A program made the position numbers and the translations under genes. Below the pieces are notes generated by a model that was not told the origin of the DNA, made no database searches, and saw only the letters and a list, made by a program, of their open reading frames with translations. From NCBI RefSeq assembly GCF_001668615.1, contig NZ_LZMC01000021.1, forward strand, positions 33,112 through 97,111: DNA of 64,000 nt, in the 5' to 3' direction. Within the stretch, counting starts at the first letter, position 1. The number at the start of each line of letters is the position of its first letter. Shown here in pieces: positions 1 to 9,657 of this stretch. The stretch comes from Mycobacterium sp. 1274761.0. GTDB lineage: Bacteria; Actinomycetota; Actinomycetes; Mycobacteriales; Mycobacteriaceae.

Positions 1-489
1 GCCGACCTCATTGAGCGTCGCCCGCCGCTGGTCCAGCCAGCTCTGCAGTATCCCGACCGCGGCGGCCTGGTCGATCATCGCCTTCTGACCCCGTGCCCGC
101 ACGCCGGCTTCCCGCAGGGAGCGTTGAGCGGTGACGGTCGTTAGCCGTTCATCGGCCAGCCGCACCGGTATCGGAGCGATGCGGCGCGACAGCTCCTGGG
201 CCACCGCGATGGCATCCTGCGCGGACGGCCCGGTGCGGTCTGCGAGCGTGCGCGGCAGCCCGACCACCACCTCCACGGCATCCAATTCGGTGACGAGCTG
301 AGTCAGCCGTCGCATATGGCGGTCCGTTCTGTCACGGCGGACGGTCTCTACCGGCGTGGCGAGAATGCAGTCCGGGTCGCTCGACGCGACGCCGATCCGA
401 ACACTTCCCACGTCGATCCCCAACCGGCGGCCCCGCCCGGGATCGTCGCCCCCTGGCCGATCCGGCAGACGATGTTCTGGTGTCGGCAC
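1..489 (-). CDS. ruvX: RuvX/YqgF Holliday junction resolvase-like protein (C-terminus cut by window edge)
   Basis: Read from a GTG at 489, 4 nt after the alaS stop; 163 codons are visible without a stop, so only the extreme C-terminus is missing. It is the RNase H-fold YqgF family, acting in pre-16S rRNA 5' end processing and/or as a Holliday-junction resolvase homologue. The first acidic active-site residue lies in [13 protein letters not shown] (Asp near residue 26), followed by the [13 protein letters not shown] substrate loop, [11 protein letters not shown] and a terminal [14 protein letters not shown] segment with the second acidic residue. The N-terminal tail of about 20 Arg/Pro-rich residues is also found in the M. 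tuberculosis homologue. The alaS-ruvX order is conserved in actinobacteria and the two are probably cotranscribed. Confidence 0.93.
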   Translation of the reverse strand, partial: MPTPEHRLPDRPGGDDPGRGRRLGIDVGSVRIGVASSDPDCILATPVETVRRDRTDRHMRRLTQLVTELDAVEVVVGLPRTLADRTGPSAQDAIAVAQELSRRIAPIPVRLADERLTTVTAQRSLREAGVRARGQKAMIDQAAAVGILQSWLDQRRATLNEVG

Positions 490-493
490 GTGG

Positions 494-3184
494 CTAGCTC
501 CGGCCTATCTCCGCACGTAGGGCTGCCAGCGCGGCGTCGATGCGCGCCGCGCCCTTACCGGAGCCCTGCGCCATGTCCGGCTTGCCGCCCCCGCGGCCGT
601 TCACCGGTGACGCCAACTCCTTGATCAACTCGTTGGCCTTCAGACCGAGATCCTGCGCGGCCGGGTTGACGGCGACCACGAACGGCACGGCGTCGTCGTC
701 GCCTTCGGCAATGAGTGCGATCACGGCCGGATCCGAACCGATCTTGCCGCGGATGTCGCCGACGAGGCTGCGCAGGTCGGCGGCCGACGTCCCCCCAGCC
801 ATCCGCTGCGCCACGACACGGACCTTACCGATCTGTTCGGCGCCTGCCGCGGCATTTGCTGCGGCCGCGCGCGCGTTGGCCAGCCGCATCTTGTCGAGTT
901 CCTTCTCGGCGGTCTTCAACCGGTCCACCAGCTGCGCCACCCGCGCGGGCACCTCTTCCGAGGGCACCTTCAGCGACGACGCCAGGCCGGCCATCAGCGC
1001 ACGTTCCTTGGCCAGGTGGCGGAAAGAGTCGAGGCCGACGTAGGCCTCCACGCGCCGCACCCCGGAGCCGACGGAGGATTCGCCGAGGATGGTGACGGGC
1101 CCGATCTGGGCGGAGCTGCGCACGTGCGTGCCGCCGCACAACTCTAGCGAGAACGGTCCGCCGATTTCGACGACGCGCACCTGCTCGGGATAGGCCTCGC
1201 CGAACAGCGCCATCGCCCCCATCGCCTTGGCCTTTTCCAGTTCAGTGGTGAAGCTGTGCACCTCGTAGTCGGCCTCGACGGCCTCGTTGGTGACCTCTTC
1301 GATCTGGCTGCGCTGGTCCTCAGACAACGCGCCCTGCCAGTTGAAGTCGAACCTCAGATAACCGGGACGGTTCAATGAACCGGCCTGAACAGCGTTGGGG
1401 CCCAGCACCTGCCGCAACGCGGCATGGACCATGTGGGTTCCGGAGTGGCCCTGCGTGGCGCCGTGGCGCCACCGCGGATCCACCGCCGCGACGACGGTGT
1501 CACCTTCGACGAATTCACCCGATTCGACGTTGATGCGGTGCGCCCAAAGGGTTTTCGCGATCTTCTGCACGTCGGTGACGGCGGCCCGTGACGTGCCAGA
1601 GGTGCCGGTGCCTTGGACGGTGCCTTCATCGGCGATCTGTCCGCCGGACTCGGCGTAGAACGGCGTGCGATCGAGGATCAGTTCGACGCGCTCAGCCTGC
1701 TGGCCGTCGTGCGTGACCACCGGCACCCGTTTGCCGTCGACGAAGATGCCGAGAATCCTTGCTTCGGAAGATAATTCGTCGAAGCCGGTGAACTCGGTGG
1801 GACCCGCGTCGACCAGCTCGCGGTAGGCCGACAGATCGGTGTGCGCCTGCTTGCGGGCGGCGGCGTCGGCCTTGGCGCGCTGCCGTTGCTCGGCCATCAG
1901 GCCGCGGAAGCCCTCCTCGTCGACGCTCAGGCCGGCCTCGGCGGCCATCTCGAGGGTGAGCTCGAGCGGGAAGCCGTAGGTGTCGTGCAACGTGAAGGCG
2001 TCCGATCCGGACAACACGGTGGACCCTGACTGCTTGGTCGCGCGGGCGGCGTCGTCGAACAGCCGCGAACCCGATGCGAGCGTGCGGTTGAAGGCGGTTT
2101 CCTCGGCCACCGCGATGCGCTGGATCCGGTCGAAGTCGGTGACCAACTCCGGATAGGACGGGCCCATCGCGACGCGCACCGTGGCCATGATGTCGCCGAC
2201 GATCGGCTGGGTGATGCCCAGCAGCTTCGCCGACCTGATCATTCGGCGCAGCAGACGGCGCAGCACGTAGCCCCGGCCGTCGTTGCCGGGGCTCACCCCG
2301 TCGGCGATGATGATCGCCGCGGTGCGGCTGTGGTCGGCGATGATCCGGTAGCGGACGTCGTCGTGGTGGTCGCCCTGGCCGTAGCCGCGCGGCGCCAGGC
2401 CGGCGACCAGATCGATGACCGGGCGCAGCAGATCCGTCTCGTAGACGTTGTCGACACCCTGCAGCAGACAGGCAACGCGTTCGATGCCCATGCCGGTGTC
2501 GATGTTCTTGCGCGGCAACGGCCCGAGGATCTCGAAGTTCTCCTTCGAGGTGCCTTCACCGCGCTCGTTCTGCATGAACACCAGGTTCCAGATCTCGATG
2601 TAGCGGTCCTCGTTGGCCACCGGGCCACCCTCGACGCCGTAGTGGGGACCGCGGTCGTAGTAGATCTCCGACGACGGGCCGCACGGCCCGGGTATACCCA
2701 TCGACCAGTAGTTGTCGGCCATGCCGCGGCGCTGGATCCGCTCGGCGGGCAGGCCGGCGACTTCCTGCCACAGTTGGGCGGCCTCGTCATCGTCGAGATA
2801 CACCGTCGCCCAGAGCCTTTCGGGATCAAGGCCGTAGCCACCCTGATCGACGGGTTTGGTCAGCAGCGTCCAGGCCAGTTCGATGGCGCCCTTTTTGAAG
2901 TAGTCGCCGAACGAGAAGTTCCCCGCCATCTGGAAGAACGTGTTGTGCCGCGTCGTGATGCCGACCTCGTCGATATCGGGTGTGCGGATGCACTTCTGGA
3001 TCGAGGTGGCACGGTCCCACGGCGGGGTGCGCTGGCCGAGGAAGTACGGCACGAACTGCACCATGCCCGCGTTGACGAACAGCAGATTGGGATCATCGAG
3101 GATCACCGACGCGCTGGGCACCTCGGCGTGGCCCGCCGTCACGAAGTGATCAAGGAATCGCTTCCTGATCTCGTGTGTCTGCAC
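494..3184 (-). CDS. alaS: Alanyl-tRNA synthetase
   Basis: An 896-residue class II synthetase that charges tRNA-Ala and edits mischarged Ser/Gly. The N-terminal catalytic core carries the motif 2 region [18 protein letters not shown]. The editing domain shows the zinc-binding HSGTHMVH segment and the later [14 protein letters not shown] (CxxxH). The C-terminal part has the coiled-coil and oligomerisation/tRNA-binding Ala-rich domain ending in [13 protein letters not shown]. Length is normal for the family. Start is GTG at 3184, with a GGGAA ribosome-binding site just upstream. It heads the alaS-ruvX unit. Confidence 0.98.
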   Translation of the reverse strand: MQTHEIRKRFLDHFVTAGHAEVPSASVILDDPNLLFVNAGMVQFVPYFLGQRTPPWDRATSIQKCIRTPDIDEVGITTRHNTFFQMAGNFSFGDYFKKGAIELAWTLLTKPVDQGGYGLDPERLWATVYLDDDEAAQLWQEVAGLPAERIQRRGMADNYWSMGIPGPCGPSSEIYYDRGPHYGVEGGPVANEDRYIEIWNLVFMQNERGEGTSKENFEILGPLPRKNIDTGMGIERVACLLQGVDNVYETDLLRPVIDLVAGLAPRGYGQGDHHDDVRYRIIADHSRTAAIIIADGVSPGNDGRGYVLRRLLRRMIRSAKLLGITQPIVGDIMATVRVAMGPSYPELVTDFDRIQRIAVAEETAFNRTLASGSRLFDDAARATKQSGSTVLSGSDAFTLHDTYGFPLELTLEMAAEAGLSVDEEGFRGLMAEQRQRAKADAAARKQAHTDLSAYRELVDAGPTEFTGFDELSSEARILGIFVDGKRVPVVTHDGQQAERVELILDRTPFYAESGGQIADEGTVQGTGTSGTSRAAVTDVQKIAKTLWAHRINVESGEFVEGDTVVAAVDPRWRHGATQGHSGTHMVHAALRQVLGPNAVQAGSLNRPGYLRFDFNWQGALSEDQRSQIEEVTNEAVEADYEVHSFTTELEKAKAMGAMALFGEAYPEQVRVVEIGGPFSLELCGGTHVRSSAQIGPVTILGESSVGSGVRRVEAYVGLDSFRHLAKERALMAGLASSLKVPSEEVPARVAQLVDRLKTAEKELDKMRLANARAAAANAAAGAEQIGKVRVVAQRMAGGTSAADLRSLVGDIRGKIGSDPAVIALIAEGDDDAVPFVVAVNPAAQDLGLKANELIKELASPVNGRGGGKPDMAQGSGKGAARIDAALAALRAEIGRS

Positions 3185-3290
3185 TTCCCGATGTCCTCTG
3201 ACTTCCGTGCTGCATTTCGCCGTGGATTTCGTCGTGACCCATGATCAAACCGACCGCACTACAGTACCGATCACTTTTGTCGCGCCGTCA

Positions 3291-3692
3291 TCAGCCGTTT
3301 ATGAAGCTCAACCGCACGGATCGGCGCGGGTTATCCCTGTTGAGGTCAACGAGTACGACACTCTGCCAAGTTCCCAACAGCGGTTCGCCGTCCTGCACCG
3401 GCAAAGTGACTGAGGGCGCGACCAGCGCGGGCAGCACATGGTCGGCGCCGTGCCCAGGCGAGCCGTGGGCGTGTCGGTACCGGTCGTCGCGGGGCAGCAG
3501 ATTTTCCAGCGTGTCGACGAGGTCGTCGTCGGATCCTGCGCCGGTTTCGATGACCGCGACGCCCGCGGTGGCGTGCGGCACGAATACGTTGCACAGGCCA
3601 TCGCCGTGGTCAGCGCAGAATTTTCGCACGTCGTCGGTGAGATCAACGATCCGTCGCCGCGAAGAATCGATCTCGAGCACGTCGGAATCCAT
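3291..3692 (-). CDS. YjbQ/UPF0047 family protein
   Basis: 133 residues matching the YjbQ family throughout (equivalent of Rv2556c). Members are small trimeric metal-binding proteins; some have weak thiamine-phosphate synthase activity, but the physiological role is unsettled. Diagnostic segments are the [12 protein letters not shown] block in the middle and the His-rich [15 protein letters not shown] segment that carries the metal-ligand histidines, followed by [13 protein letters not shown]. It lies upstream of alaS on the same strand with a gap of 106 nt in which I see nothing else. It is divergent from the gene at 3796. Confidence 0.93.
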   Translation of the reverse strand: MDSDVLEIDSSRRRIVDLTDDVRKFCADHGDGLCNVFVPHATAGVAVIETGAGSDDDLVDTLENLLPRDDRYRHAHGSPGHGADHVLPALVAPSVTLPVQDGEPLLGTWQSVVLVDLNRDNPRRSVRLSFING

Positions 3693-3795
3693 AACCCAAT
3701 CCTACGGACGCTTGAAGCCCGTGCCCGGCCGGAGGAAGCTGATCGGTGGTGGGTGGCGCCACCGGGGCGCCGCCCCAGAGAAGAGGGGGTGGGCC

Positions 3796-4416
3796 GTGTA
3801 CGCGCGCTCAACCACTATCCAGGCGAAGCCCTCATCAATCGATGACGGGATCGCATTCGTCCGCGACGAGGCCATGCCTGCCCTGCAGGCCATGGACGGC
3901 TATATCGGGCTGTCGTTGTTGGTGGACCGCGAATCCGGGCATTGCATCGTCACCAGTGCGTGGGAAACGCAGGACGCGCTACGCGCCAGCACCGAGGCGG
4001 CCGCGCCGCTTCGCGAGTCGGCGGGCAGTCATTTCGGCGGCGACCTCACGATGGACGAGTGGGAGATCGGTGCCATGCACCGCGAGCATCGCACCAGCGA
4101 CGGTGCATGCGTTCGGGCCACATGGATCAAGATGCCGCGCGACCAGATCGACCGGGCCATCGACTTTTATCGAACCTCTGTGCTGCCCTCGCTCGAGGAT
4201 CTCGACGGGTTCTGCAGTGCGAGCTTCATGCTGAACCGATCGACGGGACGAGGCGTGTCCTCGGCGACGTTCGACAGCCGCGAGGCGATGGAGCGCACCC
4301 AGGAGAACGCCCGTGAGCTTCGCAACGCGCGCACGCGCGAGCTCGGCGCCGACATCGTCGACGTCGGCGAGTTCGAGCTGGCATTGGCGCATCTGCGTTT
4401 GCCTGAGTTGGTGTAG
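3796..4416 (+). CDS. Conserved mycobacterial protein, tandem monooxygenase-like (ABM-fold) repeats
   Basis: 206 residues from a GTG preceded by a GAGGGGG ribosome-binding site; the open frame extends further upstream but only through sequence antisense to yjbQ. It resembles the Rv2557/Rv2558 pair described as starvation-induced. Two similar halves are visible: [20 protein letters not shown]...[13 protein letters not shown] and [20 protein letters not shown]...[13 protein letters not shown]. This pattern is typical of a duplicated antibiotic-biosynthesis-monooxygenase/Dabb ferredoxin-like fold. No enzymatic residue can be assigned with confidence. In M. tuberculosis two tandem genes occupy this place; here only one is present. 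Confidence 0.85.
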   Translation: MYARSTTIQAKPSSIDDGIAFVRDEAMPALQAMDGYIGLSLLVDRESGHCIVTSAWETQDALRASTEAAAPLRESAGSHFGGDLTMDEWEIGAMHREHRTSDGACVRATWIKMPRDQIDRAIDFYRTSVLPSLEDLDGFCSASFMLNRSTGRGVSSATFDSREAMERTQENARELRNARTRELGADIVDVGEFELALAHLRLPELV

Positions 4417-4506
4417 CAACGCGCGCCGTTTGGTTGACGCCGGCGTTTATTTCTCGGGGGGCCAGGGTATTTCCTCTGCACCGAATACGGCCCCAGAGGA
4501 GTAAAG

Positions 4507-4815
4507 ATGACCATCACCGGTGTTATCACGGCAATTCTCATAGGCATTGTGGTCGGCGTGCTCGGCCGCCTCGTTGTTCCCGGCAGGCAGCCAATCGGCA
4601 TGCTGGCCACGGTCCTGATCGGCATCGTCGGCGCCTTCCTCGGCACCGCGATTGCACGCGCGCTCGGCATCCCGACGGTGACCAACGGCATCGACTGGCT
4701 CGAGCTGCTGGTACAGGTCATCGTCGCGGCCCTCGGTGTCGCCCTCGTCTCGGCGATGATGGGACGCAGGCGCACAGGCGTTGTCGGACGCAGGCGTTCC
4801 GGTCTGCTGCGGTAA
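4507..4815 (+). CDS. GlsB/YeaQ/YmgE-family small membrane protein
   Basis: 102 residues with three to four hydrophobic helices and the family signature GRLVVPGRQPIGMLATVLIGIVGAFLG (shown from about residue 20), followed by an Arg-rich tail. The family (transglycosylase-associated) consists of inner-membrane proteins induced by stress in many bacteria; the biochemical role is unknown. A strong GAGGAG ribosome-binding site precedes the ATG. Its own upstream gap is 90 nt, so it is probably a separate transcript from the gene at 3796. It is followed by a clear hairpin at 4831-4868. Confidence 0.92.
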   Translation: MTITGVITAILIGIVVGVLGRLVVPGRQPIGMLATVLIGIVGAFLGTAIARALGIPTVTNGIDWLELLVQVIVAALGVALVSAMMGRRRTGVVGRRRSGLLR

Positions 4816-4830
4816 CCACATCTCTTTAGC

Positions 4831-4868
4831 AACGGGCTCGGCGACTTCCCCTGGTCACCGAGCCCGTT
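4831..4868. terminator. Hairpin terminator between convergent genes
   Basis: Perfect 11-bp inverted repeat AACGGGCTCGG / CCGAGCCCGTT (4831-4841 and 4858-4868) with a 16-nt loop. It sits between the ends of the GlsB-like gene (+) and the SRPBCC gene (-). There is no long U-tract, as is usual for mycobacterial terminators. Confidence 0.75.
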
Positions 4869-4881
4869 CGCGTTGAGGCCG

Positions 4882-5355
4882 TCACAGGGATGTCAGCAGC
4901 GCATCCAGCTTTTCATAGCCTTCGGTCATACCGCCCTCCATGCCCGAGGTCAGCAGCGCGTCGCGCGCCTCGGTGCTGGGGCAGATCGAGCGACCGCGCA
5001 GCCGGCTGCGGCCGCCGCCAAGGTCTTCGAACCACATGAACTCGATGTTCACCATGTCTTGGGCGCCCTCGTATTCGAACGTCTGGATTATCAGTTCGTT
5101 CTCACGGATGGTGTGAAACGTGCCGTTGAAGCGGAATTCGCCGTCATCGCTGGCGTGGACATAGCGATACCCGCCGTGAGTAGTGAAGTCCCACTCCTCA
5201 ATTCGCATCTCCAAGCCGTGTGGTCCCAGCCATTGTCGAACCAGATCTGGTTCGGCGTGAGCGCGGAACAGCGCTTGCACGGGAGCATCGAACTCACGGC
5301 TGAACTCCATCGCCAACGTGTCGACGGGTGCCGTTAAATCCAGTGCGTTGGTCAT
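4882..5355 (-). CDS. SRPBCC (AHSA1/START-like) family protein
   Basis: 157 residues starting at the ATG (MTNALDL) that follows a GAAGGGG ribosome-binding site; an upstream in-frame extension to 5439 would run into the regulator gene and is discarded. The fold is recognised from the N-terminal MEFSREFDAPVQALFRAHAEPDLVRQWLG (begin of the hydrophobic-ligand cavity) and the C-terminal MEGGMTEGYEKLDALL helix. AHSA1-type SRPBCC proteins directly downstream of a small ArsR regulator are a recurrent pair in actinobacteria. The gap to the ArsR stop is 34 nt, implying cotranscription. Ligand unknown. Confidence 0.9.
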   Translation of the reverse strand: MTNALDLTAPVDTLAMEFSREFDAPVQALFRAHAEPDLVRQWLGPHGLEMRIEEWDFTTHGGYRYVHASDDGEFRFNGTFHTIRENELIIQTFEYEGAQDMVNIEFMWFEDLGGGRSRLRGRSICPSTEARDALLTSGMEGGMTEGYEKLDALLTSL

Positions 5356-5389
5356 CGTTGATTCCCCTTCTCGGTGTTCTTGGTGTCGG

Positions 5390-5689
5390 TCACGTCGCCA
5401 GCAGGGCGTCCAGCCGGCGGTAATTGCGTTCGGCGTCAAGCCGATACCGGTCGATCCATGCCGTCAGCCTCTCCAACGCGGCCGCGTCCAGGTGGACAGG
5501 CCGACGCTGCGCATCACGGGTTCGGGTGACCAACCCGGCCTGCTCGAGCACCTGAATGTGTTTGGAGACGGCCTGTTTCGTGATGTCGAAGGGCTCGGCC
5601 AATTCGTTGACCGTCGACGGCCCACGCGACAGCCGCGCGACGATCGCGCGCCGGACGGGATCGGCAAGCGCCATGAAGGCGCGATCCAT
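5390..5689 (-). CDS. ArsR-family winged-helix repressor
   Basis: 99 residues from ATG 5689 (MDRAFMALADPVRRAIVARL); a GTG at 5719 would add ten acidic residues. The ATG is preferred because the family normally begins with this helix and because the dyad at 5720-5757 then lies 30 nt upstream rather than touching the start. The recognition helix is in FDITKQAVSKHIQVLEQAGLV. It has no Cys pairs, so it is not a classical metal sensor. It belongs to the SRPBCC-coupled regulators and is probably autoregulated through the adjacent dyad. Confidence 0.92.
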   Translation of the reverse strand: MDRAFMALADPVRRAIVARLSRGPSTVNELAEPFDITKQAVSKHIQVLEQAGLVTRTRDAQRRPVHLDAAALERLTAWIDRYRLDAERNYRRLDALLAT

Positions 5690-5719
5690 CCGCTCATCGT
5701 CATCTCCCTCGCTCGCCAC

Positions 5720-5757
5720 TAGTCAACCTATTCGTTGATCAATGAGTTGGTTGACTA
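5720..5757. promoter_or_regulatory. 38-bp dyad, likely ArsR operator
   Basis: Outer 9-bp arms TAGTCAACC (5720-5728) and GGTTGACTA (5749-5757) share the same centre (5738.5) as an inner perfect palindrome TTGATCAA (5735-5742). The position immediately upstream of the arsR gene and the double concentric symmetry suggest the self-operator for the ArsR-SRPBCC operon. Binding is inferred, not shown. Confidence 0.7.
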
Positions 5758-5795
5758 CAACGGTAAGAGCCGTCGGCAACGATGTCAAGGGGCGG

Positions 5796-7133
5796 TCAGC
5801 GCCTGCGGCGGATGATCGCGCGCAGCTTGTCCAGCCGACCCGCGATCTCCCGTTCGGCGCCGTGGGTGGTCGGCCGGTAATAGTCCACGCCCACCAGCTC
5901 GTCGGGCGGATACTGTTGCGGCACAACGCCGTCGGGATCATCGTGGCTGTACTTGTAGCCGATCGCATTGCCCAGCGCCTCGGCGCCGGAGTAGTGCCCG
6001 TCGCGCAGATGCGGCGGGACGAGGCCCGCCTTGCCAGCGCGGACGTCGCTCATCGCCGCGCCGAGGGCGGCGGTCACGGCGTTCGACTTCGGCGCCGTCG
6101 CAAGATGCACCGTCGCATGTGCCAACGTCAGCTGGGCTTCCGGCATGCCGATCAACTGCACCGTCTGCGCGGCGGCGACGGCGGTCTGCAGCGCCGTCGG
6201 GTCGGCCATCCCGATGTCCTCGCTGGCGAGGATCATCAGCCGCCGGGCGACGAACCGCGGGTCCTCCCCCGCGACCAGCATGCGGGACAGGTAGTGCAGG
6301 GCGGCGTCGACGTCCGAGCCGCGGACGGACTTGATGAAGGCGCTGATCACGTCGTAGTGCTGGTCGCCGTCGCGGTCGTAGCGCACCGCGGCTTTGTCCA
6401 GCGACTGCTCGATGGTCTCGACGGTGACCTCGTCCCCGGCCTCGGCGGCGACCTCCAGCGCCGTCAGCGCTCGCCTGGCGTCACCCGCCGACAGCTGCAC
6501 CAGCAGATCCACCGCGTCATTGGCGACCTCGATTTTGCCCGCCAGCCCGCGCGGATCCTCGATGGCGCGCGTGACGACGGTGCGGACGGCGTCGGTGGCC
6601 AGCGGCTGCAACTGCAGGATCAGCGACCGGGACAACAGCGGCGCGACGACGGAGAACGACGGGTTCTCCGTGGTGGCCGCCACCAGCAGCACGACCCGGT
6701 TTTCGACCGCGGACAGCAGGGCGTCCTGCTGGGTCTTGGAGAACCGGTGCACCTCGTCGATGAACAACACGGTCTGTTCTCCGGCATGAAGGAGAGCAAC
6801 GCGCGCCTTATCGATGACGGCGCGGACCTCCTTGACGCCGGCCGACAGAGCCGACAGCGCCTCGAACCGGCGGCCCGTGGCCTGGGAAATCAGCGACGCC
6901 AACGTGGTCTTGCCGGTGCCCGGCGGTCCGTACAGGATGACCGACGCGGCACCCGAGCCTTCGACCAGGCGGCGCATGGGCGAGTTGGGTGCGAGCAGGT
7001 GATCCTGGCCGACGACCTCGTCGAGCGATGCCGGCCGCATCCGCACCGCGAGCGGGGCCGACGCGCCGACGGGTCCCGTCGCACCGCCGGTCGAGGGCGG
7101 CCCGCCCGGGACGTCAAAGAGACCGTCGGACAC
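5796..7133 (-). CDS. rarA: Replication-associated recombination protein A (RarA/MgsA)
   Basis: 445-residue AAA+ ATPase of the clamp-loader-like RarA/WRNIP1 family (equivalent of Rv2559c), which acts at stalled replication forks. The Walker A motif GPPGTGKTT and Walker [12 protein letters not shown] are intact. The sensor 1 region reads AATTENPSF and the C-terminal tetramerisation part includes [22 protein letters not shown]. The N-terminus shows the family [17 protein letters not shown] block. Start is GTG at 7133 without a strong ribosome-binding site. Length is normal. Confidence 0.96.
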   Translation of the reverse strand: MSDGLFDVPGGPPSTGGATGPVGASAPLAVRMRPASLDEVVGQDHLLAPNSPMRRLVEGSGAASVILYGPPGTGKTTLASLISQATGRRFEALSALSAGVKEVRAVIDKARVALLHAGEQTVLFIDEVHRFSKTQQDALLSAVENRVVLLVAATTENPSFSVVAPLLSRSLILQLQPLATDAVRTVVTRAIEDPRGLAGKIEVANDAVDLLVQLSAGDARRALTALEVAAEAGDEVTVETIEQSLDKAAVRYDRDGDQHYDVISAFIKSVRGSDVDAALHYLSRMLVAGEDPRFVARRLMILASEDIGMADPTALQTAVAAAQTVQLIGMPEAQLTLAHATVHLATAPKSNAVTAALGAAMSDVRAGKAGLVPPHLRDGHYSGAEALGNAIGYKYSHDDPDGVVPQQYPPDELVGVDYYRPTTHGAEREIAGRLDKLRAIIRRRR

Positions 7134-7162
7134 GGTTTCTACTTACCACGTGAACCCGACAA

Positions 7163-8686
7163 TCACGCGCACGGGATGACGGCGCGCAGACTGGTGCCTC
7201 CCCCGACTGGACTCGACAGCTCGAAACGGCCGCCCAGGGCCTCCACCCGGTCTTTGAGTCCGATGAGGCCGGAGCCACCTCCGATGGTCGCCCCGCCGAC
7301 CCCATCGTCGGCGATGAGGAGATGCAGCTCGCCGTCGCCGGCCGTGACACGCACGCTGACTTCACTTGCATGTGCATGTTTGGATGCGTTGGTCAGCGCC
7401 TCGGCGACGGCGTAGTAAGCAGCGACTTCAACCTGCTGCGAGAATCGTGAACCGACCTGCACGTCAAGCACAACCGGCAGCGCAGAGCGTCGCGCCAACG
7501 CATTGAGCGCCGGACGCAGCCCACCTTCGGACAAGACGGCGGGGTGCAGGCCTCGGGAGATTTCTCGCAGGTTTTCGGCCGTCGCGCTGAGCTCGGCCAT
7601 GACGTCGGCAATCTGCTGGCGAAGTGCCTGCTGGTCGGCGGGCATCGCGGCCTCGATGCTTCGAAGTTGAAGTCCCAGCGAAACCACACTCTGCTGTGCA
7701 CCGTCGTGGAGATCCCGCTCGAAGCGGCGTCGCGCCTGGTCGGCGGCGCTGACGATGCGCGCCCGCGAGGCCGTCAACTCGGCCCGGGTGGCGGCGTTGA
7801 TGATCGCCGTGGCGACGAGATCTGCGAAGTCACCCACCCATAACTCGGTGTCGGGCGGGAGCAATTCGCTACGCGCAGAACCGACGATCAGCGCGCCGTA
7901 TACGCAGTCGTCGACAATGATCGGCGCTCCGACAGCGGATCGGATCCCGAGTTGGCGGATGCGCGCAGCGGTTGGACCGACCGCGCCGTCGTAATTGTCT
8001 ACCCGCGCGGCGTGTCCGCTCTGCTTGATCAACGCAGCGACGCTGTCGCCGTGCAGACAGAGGCGTTCCCCCGGACTCATCAGCAGACGATCGCGCGAGC
8101 CAGAGGATGCCCCGACGACGTGTGCGACGTGGTCCTCGAATCGAAGCAGCACAGAGTTGTCGACGTCCAAGCTGGTGCAGAGCTCGTATACCGCTGCCTC
8201 AGAGACCTTTTCCGGCGAGATCCCACGCGCGACCATCGTCGCCACCTGACGGAGCGCGGCCTGCTGGGTGGCGAGGGCGTCGGCCTCGTAGGCCCGCAAA
8301 CGTGCTTGTCGCCCAATGACGTTGGTGATCAGCGCGATAGGCAGAAACACGAACAGCGCAAAGAAATCGTTTACAGCGATCCCCTCGCCTGATCCGCGAC
8401 CTTCAAGATGGAAGTAGCAATAGATCAGCGCACTGAGAATCGTCGTCGCGAGGGACAACCCGAATCCCCAGCCCACGGAGATGACCAGCACGCCGAGGAG
8501 GAAGATCGCGCCGTAAGAGTTCTCCGACGACGTGTGTTTGAACCGGTAGACCAGCAACGTCTCGACGGCGATGAAGCCAAGCGCCACGACGACGCCGACC
8601 CCGGCTGGCGCGGGCGTCGGACGGAACAACACATTGAGGTGACGCGTTTCAGCGGCTCTCCACGGATGTGAGCACCGTTGCGCCAA
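7163..8686 (-). CDS. Sensor histidine kinase: KdpD-like membrane region, GAF and HisKA_3/HATPase
   Basis: Up to 507 residues. After a short N-terminus come three to four hydrophobic helices resembling the DUF4118/KdpD transmembrane module (about residues 28-125). A GAF-type sensor (about 150-300) follows, then the HisKA_3 dimerisation/phosphoacceptor motif RRRFERDLHDGAQQ with the His in DLHDGAQQ, and a HATPase with N-box EALTNASKHAHA and G-box GGGSGLIGLKDRV. It thus belongs to the NarL-type (LuxR-partner) kinases. The start is uncertain: TTG 8686 opens the frame, and GTG 8632 just before the membrane region is equally plausible. No response regulator is adjacent on either side. The 110-nt gap downstream of the DUF3097 gene may hold its promoter. 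Confidence 0.88.
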   Translation of the reverse strand: MAQRCSHPWRAAETRHLNVLFRPTPAPAGVGVVVALGFIAVETLLVYRFKHTSSENSYGAIFLLGVLVISVGWGFGLSLATTILSALIYCYFHLEGRGSGEGIAVNDFFALFVFLPIALITNVIGRQARLRAYEADALATQQAALRQVATMVARGISPEKVSEAAVYELCTSLDVDNSVLLRFEDHVAHVVGASSGSRDRLLMSPGERLCLHGDSVAALIKQSGHAARVDNYDGAVGPTAARIRQLGIRSAVGAPIIVDDCVYGALIVGSARSELLPPDTELWVGDFADLVATAIINAATRAELTASRARIVSAADQARRRFERDLHDGAQQSVVSLGLQLRSIEAAMPADQQALRQQIADVMAELSATAENLREISRGLHPAVLSEGGLRPALNALARRSALPVVLDVQVGSRFSQQVEVAAYYAVAEALTNASKHAHASEVSVRVTAGDGELHLLIADDGVGGATIGGGSGLIGLKDRVEALGGRFELSSPVGGGTSLRAVIPCA

Positions 8687-8796
8687 CGACCGTCAGGCAG
8701 GTGACACAGGGAACTCGAGAAGCCACGACTACAAGCACAGTCTGCCCGCGGCCGCAGAACAATCCGGCTAACGGGTATTCCTCATTCCGGCGAGCC

Positions 8797-9621
8797 TTAC
8801 GTCGCGTCCTGGGTCACGAAGTCGATCAGTTCCTCGACGCGTCCGATCAGTGCGGGCTCGAGGTCATTCCAATCCCGCACTCGACCGCGGATCCGCTGCC
8901 AGGCCCGCGCGACATCGGCCTGCCGGGCGTGCGGCCAGCCGAGCGCCTGGCACACGCCGTGCTTCCAGTCGACACTCTTGGGAACGGTCGGCCACGCCGC
9001 AATCCCGACCCGTTGCGGCTTGACGGCCTGCCAGATGTCGATGAACGGGTGACCGACGATCAGCGTGTGCGCCTGCTTCACCTGATGCGCGATGCGTGCC
9101 TCCTTGGACCCGGCGACCAGATGGTCGACCAGCACGCCGAGACGACGGTGGGGCCCGGGCCGGAAATCCTCGACGATGCCGACCAGGTCGTCGATCCCGC
9201 CCAGATACTCGACGACGACGCCCTCGATGCGCAGATCGTCTCCCCAGACCTGCTCGACGAGTTCGGCGTCGTGGCGTCCTTCGACGTAGATGCGGCTGGA
9301 CCGCGCGACCCTGGCCTTCGCGCCGGCGACAGCAACCGACCCGGACGCGGTGCGCGTCGGCGAGGAGGGCACGGCCTGCCGCGGCGCGGTGAGGATCACC
9401 GGCTTGCCGTCGATCAGATAGCCGGGCCCGACGGGAAACGGTCTGCGCCTGCCGCGAGCGTCCTCGAGTTCCATGCGGCCGTACTCGACGCGGACAACCG
9501 CTCCGACGTAGCCGGTCTGCGCGTCCTCGACGACCATGCCGATCTCGATCGCACGCTCCGTCGAGCGGGGCTTTCTGTGCGGGTTGTTGGCGAGCACGTC
9601 AGCGCCATAGCGATCGACCAC
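8797..9621 (-). CDS. DUF3097 family protein with TOPRIM-like motifs
   Basis: 274 residues from a GTG 36 nt after the stop of the zinc peptidase gene. It matches the actinobacterial DUF3097 family. The central part reads RIYVEGRHDAELVEQVWG (Glu after a beta strand) and then GVLVDHLVAGSKEARIA and TLIVGHPFIDIWQAV. This Glu plus DxD-like arrangement resembles a TOPRIM nucleotidyl-transfer fold, although the second acidic position is DHL rather than DxD. The N-terminal part has a beta-rich region with VVEDAQTGYVGAVVRVEYGRMELED. Function is unknown; the domain assignment is my reading of the motifs. It may be the last gene of the 9.6-15.1 kb operon. Confidence 0.85.
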   Translation of the reverse strand: MVDRYGADVLANNPHRKPRSTERAIEIGMVVEDAQTGYVGAVVRVEYGRMELEDARGRRRPFPVGPGYLIDGKPVILTAPRQAVPSSPTRTASGSVAVAGAKARVARSSRIYVEGRHDAELVEQVWGDDLRIEGVVVEYLGGIDDLVGIVEDFRPGPHRRLGVLVDHLVAGSKEARIAHQVKQAHTLIVGHPFIDIWQAVKPQRVGIAAWPTVPKSVDWKHGVCQALGWPHARQADVARAWQRIRGRVRDWNDLEPALIGRVEELIDFVTQDAT

Positions 9622-9657
9622 CGGGTGATCGTAGGGGCAATCGGCGCCTGAACGCGG

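Noticed and set aside
5742..7415. 557-codon plus-strand frame antisense to rarA
   Set aside because: Composition is His/Arg/Asp-rich shadow of a high-GC gene on the other strand; rarA has complete AAA+ motifs.
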